A stretch of 64,000 nt of DNA from Acidobacteriota bacterium (GCA_023391155.1 JAEWBM010000029.1:1-64000), one strand, 5' to 3'. Counted from the first letter of the stretch, positions 42,661-51,511 are shown. Notes: generated by a model not told the origin, from the letters alone. Translations and numbers: made by a program.

Positions 42661-45305
42661 TCTTTTTCGATGCGCATTTCGTGATCGAGATACCCCTCGA
42701 ACGTATCGTCATGCGAGATAACAAACAGCTGATCGAAGTGCGTTATCTGTCCGATCTGCATCGCCAGATTCTCGCGGCGCTCGGCGTCCATATTGGTCGT
42801 CGGCTCATCAAAGAACGCGATGCGAATATCGGAAAGCTGCTTCAGCAACGCCAGCCTTACTGCCAGAGCCGCCGCCATCTGCTCGCCGCCCGACAGACTC
42901 TGAAACGTCCGCTCGTGGCCCCCTTCTTCCAGCACTATGCCGTAATCTTCACACCACCTAAGCGTCTGTTCCGCATTGCCGAATATCTCGCGAAAAAGAT
43001 TGTTCGCCTCCGCCGAGATGTGGTAAACGTAATTCCGTGCGACGAGCGGTGCGGCCTCCTTGAGAGTATCGCGAATAAACTGGGTGGTTTCAAGGGTTTT
43101 ATCCAGTTCGAGCTTTTCCTTGCGGCCCGAGTCGAGCTCTTTCCGCAATTCGCTCAGCTTTTCCAGCTTTTCTTCCAGCTCACCGATCCTGCGTTCAGAA
43201 TTTTCCCGCCGCACCCCGGCAGCCGCGGCCCTTGACCGGAGCGTTGAAAGCTCTTCCCGTGCCGCATTATGCCGTGCCGCGTCATATGCCGCGTCGGCGG
43301 ATCTCAGAACAGCCTCGGCCTCGGCAAGCTCCGCCTCCGCTTTTCTAAGTGTTTCCTCGCATTCGGTCAGCCCCGCGGCGCGTTCATCGAAAACCTCCGC
43401 GGCCCGCGAATATTTAAGAAAGGTGCGATGGGCCTGTGCCGAACCATCGCGAACCTTGACCGCCTCGTCCCACATCGCGTCCAGGTCCTTGTATTTTTCC
43501 AACTCTTCCACCGCCAGCCGCCGGTCGCTCTCAAGCCGTTCGATGTTGCTTTCGATCTTGCCGATGGCCTCGCGGACCTCAGCCTCAAGTGCTGCTTCGT
43601 TTTCGAGTAGTCCGACGCGGCCGCGCGGGTCTCCAAGCTCCCGCAACGCCGACTCTGCGTGCCGGAACTTTCCTTCGATCTCGGCCGCCCGCTTCGCTGC
43701 CTCGTCCGCCGCGACTATCTCCGCCGCCAGCGACTTGCCCTCGGTGGCGATCTCGACGAGACGCTGCTCAAGCGCCACGGCGCGCTCGGCCGCACGTTCC
43801 GCATCGCGGGACGCCTTTATCTGCATCGAGGCTGCCGACCGCTCCGTCTCCAGCGCCGCGATACCCGCCCGCAGGGTATCGAACTGTGAACTGACAAACC
43901 CCTCAAGCGTCTGGCCGTCCTTCAAATTCAAACAGCGCTCGGAAAGTATCGGGCACAGGCCGCCCTTTATCTCGGCCTGAAAACGCTCGTCGCGTTCAAG
44001 CTCCGCCCGCATCGCGGCGAGCCGCGCCACTATCTCGGCCTCGCGCTTCTCGGCGTCCTTGGCAAGGGTGCCGTTCTTCGCTGCTTCTCGGGCGGCGGCC
44101 AGTTCCGCATCTGCCTCGCGGTACTGGGCCCGCCTTTCGTCACGCCGGGCCTCGAGGGCCGCCTTTCTCACCGCCTGCGCCTGTTCCCGTGCCACCTCTT
44201 GCCTAGCACTCTCGACCTGCTTCTCAAGCCGTTCCTGCTCGGGCATCAGCGGCCGCAGCCGAGCGATCTCGGCGTGAGCCGCGAGTATCCGGTCAAACCT
44301 CTCTCGCGTATGCTTCTCGTCGGTCTTGACCCGTGCCTCGGCGGTCTCGATATCACGCAGCGTATGCCGCAGCTTCTCCCGCTCGGCCCGTTCGCGTTCG
44401 AGTTCGGTGATGCGGCCAAGCGTGCGTTCATATTGCTCCGCGAGATCCCTGACCTCGGCGATCCGCTCGCGAGCCTCGCCCGATTCCGCGAGCTCAGCCC
44501 GCTTCTGCCCAACTATCGTCTCGCACCTGAGCTTTTCCGCGGTCAAGCGATCGAATGTCGACCGTGCCTCATTGGCGGCCGTGGCCTGTTTTTCCAAAGC
44601 GTCAAGTGACGCGGAGGCCGCCTCCATATCCCCCGTCAGCTTCTCGATTTCGTCCGCAAGCACGGCAAGTTCCTGCTTTGCCGCCGCGAGCTCGTTCTCG
44701 ATATCTTCCGCACCCTCGAGCTGGCCCTCTGCACGGCCGAGCGATTCGCGCAGGTCCGCGATCTGCTGCTCGATGAACCGTTGTGTTTGCAGCAGCTCGC
44801 TTGCCGCGCGGCGATATTCTTCGACCTTTAGCAAGGTGTCAAAGGTCGTCTTTCTCTCGGCCGGAGACGCCAAAAAGATCGCTGTCAACGTCCCCTGCGG
44901 CACACCGATAGCGTGCTTAAACAGCGCGGTCAGATCGGTGCCCGGCTCAACGCCCAGATGCTGCCACAGGAATCGGCAGACCTCGATCCGCTTTTCGGCG
45001 ATCCGCTGCCCGATACGCGGGTCGTAAACGTAATATCCGGCCCCCGTGTCGCGGTAAACAACGTAATCGCGGCCATCGGCACTGCTTTCAAATGTGACGT
45101 AGACGCTGCCCTTTTTCGTCCCGCGGGTCCGGAACTCATCCTTTTTGTAATCGAGCACATCGAAAAGGGCCCAGGCGATCGCCTCGATGATCGTCGTCTT
45201 TCCGGCACCGTTCTCGCCCGTGATCGCAGTCGTGCCTCTCGAGAACTCGAATGTGGAGTTTCGATGAGATTTGATATTCTCAAGCTCGAGCTTTTTGATC
45301 AGCAT
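42657..45305 (-). CDS. Rad50/SbcC-like SMC-family ATPase
   Basis: The 882-residue protein starts at ATG 45305. The N-terminal half-ATPase has Walker A ITGENGAGKTTIIEAIAWALFDV. Two long coiled coils (residues ~170-430 and ~470-760) flank a central hook that reads KGGLCPILSERCLNLKDGQ. Here two cysteines are separated by six residues (C-P-I-L-S-E-R-C) instead of the usual CxxC. The C-terminal half has the ABC signature FQSLSGGEQMAAALAVRLAL and Walker B IAFFDEPTTNMD. SbcC/Rad50 tethers DNA ends with the nuclease SbcD/Mre11, but no such nuclease is adjacent; instead it is translationally coupled to rnhA. Its own start lies 125 bases from the small rightward gene. Confidence 0.85.
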   Translation of the reverse strand: MLIKKLELENIKSHRNSTFEFSRGTTAITGENGAGKTTIIEAIAWALFDVLDYKKDEFRTRGTKKGSVYVTFESSADGRDYVVYRDTGAGYYVYDPRIGQRIAEKRIEVCRFLWQHLGVEPGTDLTALFKHAIGVPQGTLTAIFLASPAERKTTFDTLLKVEEYRRAASELLQTQRFIEQQIADLRESLGRAEGQLEGAEDIENELAAAKQELAVLADEIEKLTGDMEAASASLDALEKQATAANEARSTFDRLTAEKLRCETIVGQKRAELAESGEARERIAEVRDLAEQYERTLGRITELERERAEREKLRHTLRDIETAEARVKTDEKHTRERFDRILAAHAEIARLRPLMPEQERLEKQVESARQEVAREQAQAVRKAALEARRDERRAQYREADAELAAAREAAKNGTLAKDAEKREAEIVARLAAMRAELERDERFQAEIKGGLCPILSERCLNLKDGQTLEGFVSSQFDTLRAGIAALETERSAASMQIKASRDAERAAERAVALEQRLVEIATEGKSLAAEIVAADEAAKRAAEIEGKFRHAESALRELGDPRGRVGLLENEAALEAEVREAIGKIESNIERLESDRRLAVEELEKYKDLDAMWDEAVKVRDGSAQAHRTFLKYSRAAEVFDERAAGLTECEETLRKAEAELAEAEAVLRSADAAYDAARHNAAREELSTLRSRAAAAGVRRENSERRIGELEEKLEKLSELRKELDSGRKEKLELDKTLETTQFIRDTLKEAAPLVARNYVYHISAEANNLFREIFGNAEQTLRWCEDYGIVLEEGGHERTFQSLSGGEQMAAALAVRLALLKQLSDIRIAFFDEPTTNMDAERRENLAMQIGQITHFDQLFVISHDDTFEGYLDHEMRIEKE

Positions 45306-45430
45306 TAGGTTCAAAAGTGCAGCGGGGCCGAAGGGAGAGGCTCGGCCATTGGGTCCCGGTTATTGCTATATCTCTAATTGTAGTTCAACGCCCGCCAACC
45401 TGAAAGAGCGGGCCAACTTCGCCTGACAAT

Positions 45431-45727
45431 ATGAAGATTAAAACCGGTGAAAGCGCGATCATGGTGCTCCATACGCCCCGCGAAAAGCTGCTCGGCATCG
45501 TCGATGAGATCGGCGAGGCCGGCATTTATATCCGTGCCATCGACCTCAGCTATTTCGATGATTGGTGCCGCTCGATCGCGGCAGATGAGCCCTATTTGGC
45601 GATGACGGATTACTTTATCCCGATGTGGCGTGTGGAGCGCGTGATGCGCGATGAGGGCGGCGAAGGAGCCCCATCTCTGAGCGAACAGTTTCGCCAAAGA
45701 ACCGGGTTGGAACTCGGTGCTGTGTGA
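45431..45727 (+). CDS. Small conserved-looking protein of unknown function
   Basis: I do not recognise this 98-residue protein. It is mostly a beta-rich fold at the start (GESAIMVLHTPREKLLGIVDEIGEAGIYIRAIDLSYFDDW), with a later helical region (MWRVERVMRDEGGEG) and an acidic centre. There is no signal peptide or membrane segment, so it is cytoplasmic. The ATG lies 14 bases from a GCCCGC/GCGGGC hairpin in the leader. It is a single gene between two leftward operons and meets the DUF4097-like gene at its stop (the stops are adjacent at 45727/45728). Confidence 0.6.
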   Translation: MKIKTGESAIMVLHTPREKLLGIVDEIGEAGIYIRAIDLSYFDDWCRSIAADEPYLAMTDYFIPMWRVERVMRDEGGEGAPSLSEQFRQRTGLELGAV

Positions 45728-46726
45728 TTATTCGGGACGCTTGATGCTGATGCTGCCGCTGTTGGTCGTCAGGTTCAGGCTGCAGGCCTCGCCCTTGCCG
45801 ATAACAGCCGCGAGGTTCTTCGACCGCGAGGTCTCGTTGCGATAAGTAAATTCCATAGGCAGGTCCGTATCGAACGAGCCCCACCCATATGCCGCAGTAA
45901 GGTTACAAGACGACTGTTCCGGGATCAGCAGCCTGATCGAACCATTCGATGTCTTAAATCCGTAGATCCCGCCCGCGAGAAAGCTTCCGTCAAAGAGCAC
46001 CGAGCCTGAGATCGAGTTTGCCTCGATCTGCCTGTGGGCCACCTTTTGCATCGAGATCGCTCCGCTCGCGGTCTTTGCACGAAAAAGGTCGCCGATCTGC
46101 CCCGGCGATACGTCATAGGCAAGAACGTTGCCCGTCGTACTCTCGATAGTGATCGCACCCGCCGAGCTTTCCACCGTCACGTCGCCCTGAAATGCCGCCG
46201 CCTCTATCCCGCCGTTCACGTTACGGAACGCAAGGTTCCCTTCGATTATCTTTACGCTTGCCTTGCGGACGGAGTCGATCACCGTTTCCGTCGAGCGGCC
46301 CGAAATGTTAAGCGAGGCGCCTGTCGGCACATCCATTTCGATCTCGCTCCCGCTCAGGCATTCTGACATCGGAACGCGCGTCCGGGCGTCTTGTAGGTCG
46401 GAAGCGATCCAGACCCAGTTGGCCATGCCCGCACCGTCTTTTTCCAGCACCCGCAGATTAAATCCCCGGCCGTTTCTGACAAAGACCCGCACTTCGTTTC
46501 TGTCCCAGCCGTTGATCCGCAAATTGCCGTCCGTTACGCAGAACTTGAGATTCACGTTCGCTGCCGCAGACAGCCTTGCCTCATTATCACCGGGCACGGC
46601 CGCAGCCTCCGGCGGCATCGGAAATCCCGGAGGCCTAGGCGCCGGCCGCTGGGCCGTAATGCTGACCGCACCGAATACAAGGCCCGCCAACAGGGCTGCG
46701 GTAAATTTTGAAGCGGATCTAGTCAT
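45728..46726 (-). CDS. Secreted DUF4097-like beta-helical adhesin protein
   Basis: The 332-residue protein begins with a signal peptide (AALLAGLVFGAVSITAQ). After a Pro-rich stretch it becomes a series of short beta strands of the DUF4097/putative adhesin type, with alternating SG/NG turns such as EGNLAFRNVNGGIEAAAFQGDVTVESSAGAITIESTTGNVLAY and TTNSGSISIKRPE. These domains form beta-solenoids and are often controlled by sigma/anti-sigma pairs. Here the gene follows the anti-sigma gene with an 11-base gap, so it is probably a target or third component of that signalling unit. Confidence 0.75.
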   Translation of the reverse strand: MTRSASKFTAALLAGLVFGAVSITAQRPAPRPPGFPMPPEAAAVPGDNEARLSAAANVNLKFCVTDGNLRINGWDRNEVRVFVRNGRGFNLRVLEKDGAGMANWVWIASDLQDARTRVPMSECLSGSEIEMDVPTGASLNISGRSTETVIDSVRKASVKIIEGNLAFRNVNGGIEAAAFQGDVTVESSAGAITIESTTGNVLAYDVSPGQIGDLFRAKTASGAISMQKVAHRQIEANSISGSVLFDGSFLAGGIYGFKTSNGSIRLLIPEQSSCNLTAAYGWGSFDTDLPMEFTYRNETSRSKNLAAVIGKGEACSLNLTTNSGSISIKRPE

Positions 46727-46737
46727 TATATGGGCGG

Positions 46738-47628
46738 CTATCTGAGGCTAGCCATCAACTCTTCACGTTCACCGACCGAGTTCAACAGGTCGATCTTATT
46801 CTGGTAGGCCGCGTACAGTATCTGCTTCGCCGCCTGGTCGCGCGGGTTCCGCCTTACGACCTGCTGCATTCGGCTGATCGAATCGTTCACGATCGCCAGG
46901 TCACGTTCGAACGCGATCCGCGACGAAGGCGGCAGCACACGGTCTTTCTGCATCTCGACCGACGTATTTAGTTCCTCGATCGTTCGTATATAACTTTCTT
47001 CGCCGGGCACATACTGCAGCGTCATCGCCCGCGGTTCATTGTTCTGGACCGACGTCCTGGTACGCACCGGCGGGCTGTATCGTGCCGTTTGGGCCACCGG
47101 CCTCGGCCGTTCGGCCGAACGGGGCTCTTCCACGGCCGTAAATGTAGCCTCTCCGTCCGGAACCGTGCTCACCGTGATTTCGCGCTGCGGCGGTGGGGCC
47201 GGCTGTGATGTCTGTACCTGCGGCGTCGTAACCGTTTGGGCTATTTCGTTCACATCGCCGCGGCCCGACAGGAAATAACTTCCCCCGATGACCGACAAGA
47301 CGATCACCCCGGCAGCCGCCGTCAACGACGGGCTTAGCAATTGAACGCTTAAAAATGCATATGCGCGTTCCCAAAATGGGGCTCGCGACCGTTCGGTCTC
47401 TATCGATTCGGAAATGCGGTCCCACAAACGGTGTGTCGGAACAAGTGTGTTGAGGTCGCGGTCAAGGGCTGCGAAAACGACGGAGTTCTCTTCTTCCGCA
47501 TCGGCCAACAGGGCCGCGCACCCGTCACACGCATCGATATGGTATGTGATCGAATCGGCAAGTTCCTGCGACGCCTCACCGTCGAGGAACATCTGTATCA
47601 TGCCTTCATCTAAACACTCTCGTCTCAT
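46738..47628 (-). CDS. Transmembrane anti-sigma factor (zf-HC2)
   Basis: The 296-residue protein has the zinc-binding anti-sigma motif at the N-terminus: ITYHIDACDGCAALL (H-x3-C-x2-C). A cytoplasmic region follows, then one membrane helix at ~110-130 (LTAAAGVIVLSVIGGSYFL), and a periplasmic tail rich in Pro, Gln and Arg that ends in a helical segment (SVEMQKDRVLPPSSRIAFERDLAIVNDS). Zf-HC2 anti-sigma factors bind ECF sigma factors until a signal releases them. It overlaps the sigma gene by 4 bases. Confidence 0.88.
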   Translation of the reverse strand: MRRECLDEGMIQMFLDGEASQELADSITYHIDACDGCAALLADAEEENSVVFAALDRDLNTLVPTHRLWDRISESIETERSRAPFWERAYAFLSVQLLSPSLTAAAGVIVLSVIGGSYFLSGRGDVNEIAQTVTTPQVQTSQPAPPPQREITVSTVPDGEATFTAVEEPRSAERPRPVAQTARYSPPVRTRTSVQNNEPRAMTLQYVPGEESYIRTIEELNTSVEMQKDRVLPPSSRIAFERDLAIVNDSISRMQQVVRRNPRDQAAKQILYAAYQNKIDLLNSVGEREELMASLR

Positions 47629-48227
47629 AACACCTCTTTACCCTTTACGCCGTAATATTTCGCAAATTCGTTTCGCGCCCTGGCGACAAAGGTCCCGATA
47701 CTTTTTTCGTTAAGCGAAAGGCTCTCGGCGATCTCTCTGTAAGACAGCCCCTGTTGTTTCAGTACCAGACAGCTTCGCAGCGGCTCTTTTACCTTGTTCA
47801 GTGCCTGTCTGATCTGGTTCACCTCGCTTAATTGTTCATACTCTGATTCGATCGAATATACCGCGTTTTCCCCTGTTTCTTTGACGTAATTCTCGTCTCG
47901 CGTGTTCGCCCTTATATTTCCACGCACCGTGTTCTTGGCCAGGTTTAACGCCACTCTGATCAGCCACGGCCTCAGCATCTCGGGGTCGCGGATCGAATCC
48001 GAATGCTTATAAAGCCGAATGAAAACCTCCTGAGTGACGTCCTCTGCCAGCCCGGCATCGTGGACGACGGAGCGCGCCGCGCGAAATACGGTCCTATGGT
48101 GCAGCGTGAACGCCTCCTCAAAATCGACCTCTACTTTCGCCGCTGCGGCTGTTGTGCGCTCGGACATCGAGTCCACTAGAGTTTCCGTCACTTTTCCCAT
48201 TTCAGCATCGATCGAATGCTTCCACAT
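47625..48227 (-). CDS. ECF-type RNA polymerase sigma factor
   Basis: From the ATG at 48227 the protein has 200 residues; ATG 48200 and 48167 are also possible, and none has a strong ribosome binding site. Region 2 is visible as VFRAARSVVHDAGLAEDVTQEVFIRLYKH...RPWLIRVALNLAKNTVRG, and region 4 as LRSCLVLKQQGLSYREIAESLSLNEKSIGTFVARARNEF. There is no region 3, as expected for group 4 sigma factors. Translation is coupled to the anti-sigma factor at its 3' end. The three-gene unit sigma / anti-sigma / DUF4097-like protein is likely autoregulated. Confidence 0.9.
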   Translation of the reverse strand: MWKHSIDAEMGKVTETLVDSMSERTTAAAAKVEVDFEEAFTLHHRTVFRAARSVVHDAGLAEDVTQEVFIRLYKHSDSIRDPEMLRPWLIRVALNLAKNTVRGNIRANTRDENYVKETGENAVYSIESEYEQLSEVNQIRQALNKVKEPLRSCLVLKQQGLSYREIAESLSLNEKSIGTFVARARNEFAKYYGVKGKEVL

Positions 48228-48267
48228 AAGATACACCACTAAACGCGGTTTTGTGACAACGATCGGG

Positions 48268-49698
48268 TCAATATGGTAATACGACAGCGGCAGAACGAAG
48301 TTCCTCGGGTAAGGTGTCCGCCGGGGCCGCGGTGAGCAGGAAAAGGTGGGTCCCGGTGGACTCATTTATCGCGGTGGCCAGGCGTTCGAACGGCTCCCCG
48401 TCGAACGCCTCTTCAAAGCTCGGCTCGACAACGGCCAGCCTCCGCAGGTCCTCGTATAGATGCTTGGGACCGATCCCTCCTTCTGCAGGAGTATCGTCCA
48501 GGATCAGCGTCACCTCCGCCTGCTCATCGGTAAAGTGTGAAACTAGCGAAGCGGCAAGGGTGACTGCCCGTTCAAACCTCTCGAGCTTTTCCGCCTTTCC
48601 CGCCTGCTCGGCCTCGATCGTCTCGCGAAGCGATCGCTTTGGCTTCTCGTCAGCGGGCAGCCGGGTGTCGAAAAATATGATCACCCGTTTGTCGTCTTCC
48701 GCGGCAAATTCCCTCACGACCAGGCTCCGCGACCGGGCAGTCGCTTTCCAGTCCACGCGCCGCATATCGTCGTTCGGATGGTAATCCCGCAACGCAAGCA
48801 GGTCCTGTCCCGAGCCCCTCTTCATCGACATCAGGTCGCCCGTCTCAAGAGGCTGATCGTCCAGCTCATTCGTTATAGGCTCGATCGGCGGGAAAACGAT
48901 CAGCTCCGTCTCGCGTGCCGAGAGCCGCCGCCGATGGCGAAAGAAAGCGAACGGGAACCGCGTCGAGAGCTCAAAATCCTTGATGATCAGCCGCCCTCGC
49001 TCCGGAAAAATATGCTCCGTCCGCCGCTCGACCGTTTCGCCGCGGGGAATGTGAACAAAATAATCCAGCGTCCGGCGGATAACCGGCGGCCGCGAAAGCC
49101 TCTCCGCTATCGCCCGCGGGAGCAATTTGCGCAGCTCCGGGGCTGCAGCGGATTCCTCCATCTCATTCCCCCGCACCTCCGCGATCACCGAAAAGCTGGG
49201 GAAAAACCGCTTGCGGTTATGAAGGCTGACCAGGATCGGCGTCACCTCGCCGGCAAATATCGTTTCCGGGAAGCGCATTTTCACATCCAGTTTCTTGACC
49301 GAGATCCCCCCCGCGATAAACCCCGCCACCATTGCCGCCGTCAGAAAAGAGAGCACCAGAAAAAGAAGATTATTGCCCGTGTTCCATGCAGAAAACCCGA
49401 CGATCACGATCAGCCCCAGCATTATCGCCCCGCCCATCGTGAACTCGAACGGCAGGTTCATTTGCGACGCTTCCCTGCTCGCATTTCGTGCAAGCGGCGG
49501 GACAACAAAGATGATGATCAGTAGAACGAAAAGAAGCGAGACGCCCGCGGCGATCCCCGCCAGGCGTGGCTGATCGGTGCTATGAAGGTATAGAGTGAGA
49601 ACGGCAAGGCCGATCCCGCCGAGGATCACGCCCGCTCCAAGGATGCCGTTTCTGAGGTCGCGAAGACTAAAAAGCTGGCTAAGAGATCGAAGTTCCAC
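48268..49698 (-). CDS. DUF58-domain membrane protein
   Basis: The 476-residue protein has membrane helices near the N-terminus (ILGAGVILGGIGLAVLTLYL, AAGVSLLFVLLIIIFVV) and a second pair at ~88-130. A cytoplasmic part contains the DUF58 motif RDYHPNDDMRRVDWKATARSRSLVVREF and a vWA-like segment starting KRVIIFFDTRLP. DUF58 proteins are nearly always paired with MoxR AAA+ ATPases, as here (9-base gap to the ATPase). The system is thought to insert metals or mature protein complexes, or to act in stress, but no target is known. Confidence 0.86.
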   Translation of the reverse strand: MELRSLSQLFSLRDLRNGILGAGVILGGIGLAVLTLYLHSTDQPRLAGIAAGVSLLFVLLIIIFVVPPLARNASREASQMNLPFEFTMGGAIMLGLIVIVGFSAWNTGNNLLFLVLSFLTAAMVAGFIAGGISVKKLDVKMRFPETIFAGEVTPILVSLHNRKRFFPSFSVIAEVRGNEMEESAAAPELRKLLPRAIAERLSRPPVIRRTLDYFVHIPRGETVERRTEHIFPERGRLIIKDFELSTRFPFAFFRHRRRLSARETELIVFPPIEPITNELDDQPLETGDLMSMKRGSGQDLLALRDYHPNDDMRRVDWKATARSRSLVVREFAAEDDKRVIIFFDTRLPADEKPKRSLRETIEAEQAGKAEKLERFERAVTLAASLVSHFTDEQAEVTLILDDTPAEGGIGPKHLYEDLRRLAVVEPSFEEAFDGEPFERLATAINESTGTHLFLLTAAPADTLPEELRSAAVVLPY

Positions 49699-49707
49699 CT
49701 GGGGTGT

Positions 49708-50721
49708 TTACACGGGGACGGCCACGGTCTGCAGTATATCGAGCAGTGCCTGTTCGGCTTCGCGAGTGCGGTTTCTTACGGCCGACGCTCGGGCGCTTAC
49801 GATAACGCGATGGGCAAAGCACGGCAGCACCAGCCGCTTGATATCGTCGGCAATGCAGTAATCCCGCCCCTCGATGAGCGCCATCGATTGTGCCGAGCGG
49901 AAAAGTGCCAGGCTCCCCCGCGGGCTGATGCCCAGCTCGAACGCTTCCGACCGACGCGTAGCGTCCACGATCTTCAGCAGGTAATCGACCAAGAGCTCAT
50001 CCACCCGGACGCGCGTGACCATCGCCTGCAGCACCTGAACGTCTTCCGCCGACAGCACCGGTTCCATCTTATCGAGCGGATCGGTCCTTTCGCGGTCGTG
50101 AAGTATCGCCCGCTCGTCTTCCATGCTCGGGTAGCCCATGTGCAGCCGCAGCATAAAGCGGTCGAGTTGTGATTCCGGAAGCGGATAGGTCCCGTGGTGT
50201 TCCGACGGGTTCTGCGTGGCGATCACGATGAACGGCTGCGGCAGCTTCCGCGAGACGCCCTCGACCGTCACCTGTTCCTCGGCCATCGCCTCAAGCAATG
50301 CGGATTGCGTCTTCGGCGTCGCCCGGTTGATCTCATCGGCAACAACGACATTTGAGAATATCGGCCCCGGCTTCCATTCGAAGTCCCCCGACCGCTGGTC
50401 GTAGATCGATAAGCCGATCACGTCCGAGGGCAAAAGGTCCGATGTGAACTGTATCCGCTGTATCGAAAGATCGAGGGCGCGCGCCATCGCGTTCGCAAGC
50501 GTCGTCTTTCCGATCCCCGGCACATCCTCGATCAGCAGATGCCCCTGCGCAAGAAAGGTCACCAAGCCGAACTTCACCGTTTCGGTCTTGCCGCGGATCA
50601 CCCCCTCGATCGCCGCCTGCAGCTCGCCGATCTTTTGCGCCGCGTCAAAACCCGCCATGGGCGGCGCTCCCGCGGGCGCGGCACTATCGATCCAATCTCT
50701 CATCGCTGTGTCGGAAGCCAT
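49708..50721 (-). CDS. MoxR-family AAA+ ATPase
   Basis: The 337-residue protein starts at the ATG at 50721. Walker A is EDVPGIGKTTLANAMA, Walker B is VVVADEINRATPKTQSALLEAM, and sensor 1 is FIVIATQNPSEHHGTYPLPESQLDRFMLRL. This is the MoxR layout. MoxR ATPases act as chaperones that load cofactors or mature complexes along with a vWA or DUF58 partner, which is encoded next. It heads a leftward series that goes on to the ECF sigma/anti-sigma unit. The start is separated from the divergent pilin by 220 bases. Confidence 0.9.
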   Translation of the reverse strand: MASDTAMRDWIDSAAPAGAPPMAGFDAAQKIGELQAAIEGVIRGKTETVKFGLVTFLAQGHLLIEDVPGIGKTTLANAMARALDLSIQRIQFTSDLLPSDVIGLSIYDQRSGDFEWKPGPIFSNVVVADEINRATPKTQSALLEAMAEEQVTVEGVSRKLPQPFIVIATQNPSEHHGTYPLPESQLDRFMLRLHMGYPSMEDERAILHDRERTDPLDKMEPVLSAEDVQVLQAMVTRVRVDELLVDYLLKIVDATRRSEAFELGISPRGSLALFRSAQSMALIEGRDYCIADDIKRLVLPCFAHRVIVSARASAVRNRTREAEQALLDILQTVAVPV

Positions 50722-50840
50722 TAGATTCGGGCGGCGAAAAATGCGGCTCTTACAAAACTCGCCAATCAACTAGTTTACAGGATTCTTGTCCTAAAATGTA
50801 TATCTATTCTCGTCCTGCACCGCCCCCGGGCCTCTGTCCA

Positions 50841-50914
50841 TTACACGAACAGTTTGCAATATTGCGGCAAAAACATCTAAACTTTTGAAACACCGCCTGA
50901 TGCTGTTCGTGTAA
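50841..50914. repeat. 12-bp perfect inverted repeat upstream of the pilin gene
   Basis: TTACACGAACAG (50841-50852) recurs inverted as CTGTTCGTGTAA (50903-50914), 50 bases apart, in the divergent region between the MoxR and pilin genes. Each arm contains GAAC/GTTC. The second arm ends 27 bases from the pilin ATG. Confidence 0.6.
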
Positions 50915-50941
50915 AGCAGTCGGAGGCACCCTATACGAAAT

Positions 50942-51421
50942 ATGAAGATCTATAGAAAATTGCACGCCGACCAGCGCGGTTTTAACCTGATCGAGTTGAT
51001 GATCGTTATCGCGATCATCGGAATCTTGATCGGCGTCGGGACCTATGGCTGGAGCGCGATGATGCAAGCCGGTAACGAGACGAGCGCTCAGCAGGCGATC
51101 CGAAACATTCAAACGCTGCAGGCTCAGTACGCATCGCGAAACAAGGGCCGCTTCGGCAATTTCGACGAACTTATCCGCGCCGTCAGTCTCGATGAGAGCT
51201 TCGCCGGCGAACGGCCGATCGTCAATGGTTATATATTCACTTTGACGGTCGAGGAACCGACCGAGGGGCGCCCCGCGTTCTATTCGATAAATGCCGATCC
51301 GCAGGTGGGCGAGGGCGTTACGCGTACCGGCACCCGGCATTTCTATACCGATTCGACTCTGTCAACCATCAGGGGCACCGACGAGAATCGCCCGGCCAAG
51401 GCCGACGACCCGTCAATTTAA
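50942..51421 (+). CDS. Type II secretion/type IV pilin-like protein
   Basis: The 159-residue protein has a type III (prepilin) signal peptide: a short basic leader ending RG, then FNLIELMIVIAIIGILIGVGTYGW, with cleavage expected between G13 and F14 and the conserved Glu at position 5 of the mature protein. The remaining ~120 residues are a mixed alpha/beta head with no cysteines and a C-terminal tail (RPAKADDPSI). The first strands (NIQTLQAQYASRNKGRFGNFDEL) resemble GspG-like major pseudopilins. It is the only pilin-type gene in the window and has no assembly genes beside it. A GGAGG motif at 50922 lies 15 bases from the ATG, a little far. Confidence 0.82.
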   Translation: MKIYRKLHADQRGFNLIELMIVIAIIGILIGVGTYGWSAMMQAGNETSAQQAIRNIQTLQAQYASRNKGRFGNFDELIRAVSLDESFAGERPIVNGYIFTLTVEEPTEGRPAFYSINADPQVGEGVTRTGTRHFYTDSTLSTIRGTDENRPAKADDPSI

Positions 51422-51427
51422 CATTCA

Positions 51428-51502
51428 GCCGTCTTAGCTCAGTGGTAGAGCACTCGCTTCACACGCGATAGGTCAGAAGTTCAAATCTTCTAGACGGCAC
51501 CA
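51428..51502 (+). tRNA. tRNA-Val (anticodon CAC)
   Basis: The 75 bases fold as a tRNA: acceptor GCCGTCT with AGACGGC, D stem GCTC/GAGC, T stem AGAAG/CTTCT with loop TTCAAAT, and the discriminator A followed by an encoded CCA. The anticodon loop TTCACAC gives CAC, which reads GUG valine codons. The first pair of the anticodon stem (position 27-43) is C-T and cannot pair. Confidence 0.9.
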
Positions 51503-51511
51503 ATCATCAAA

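Noticed and set aside
43060..43980. A 306-codon plus-strand frame opposite the SbcC-like gene
   Set aside because: Ser/Ala-rich translation typical of the antisense of a Glu/Arg-rich coiled coil.
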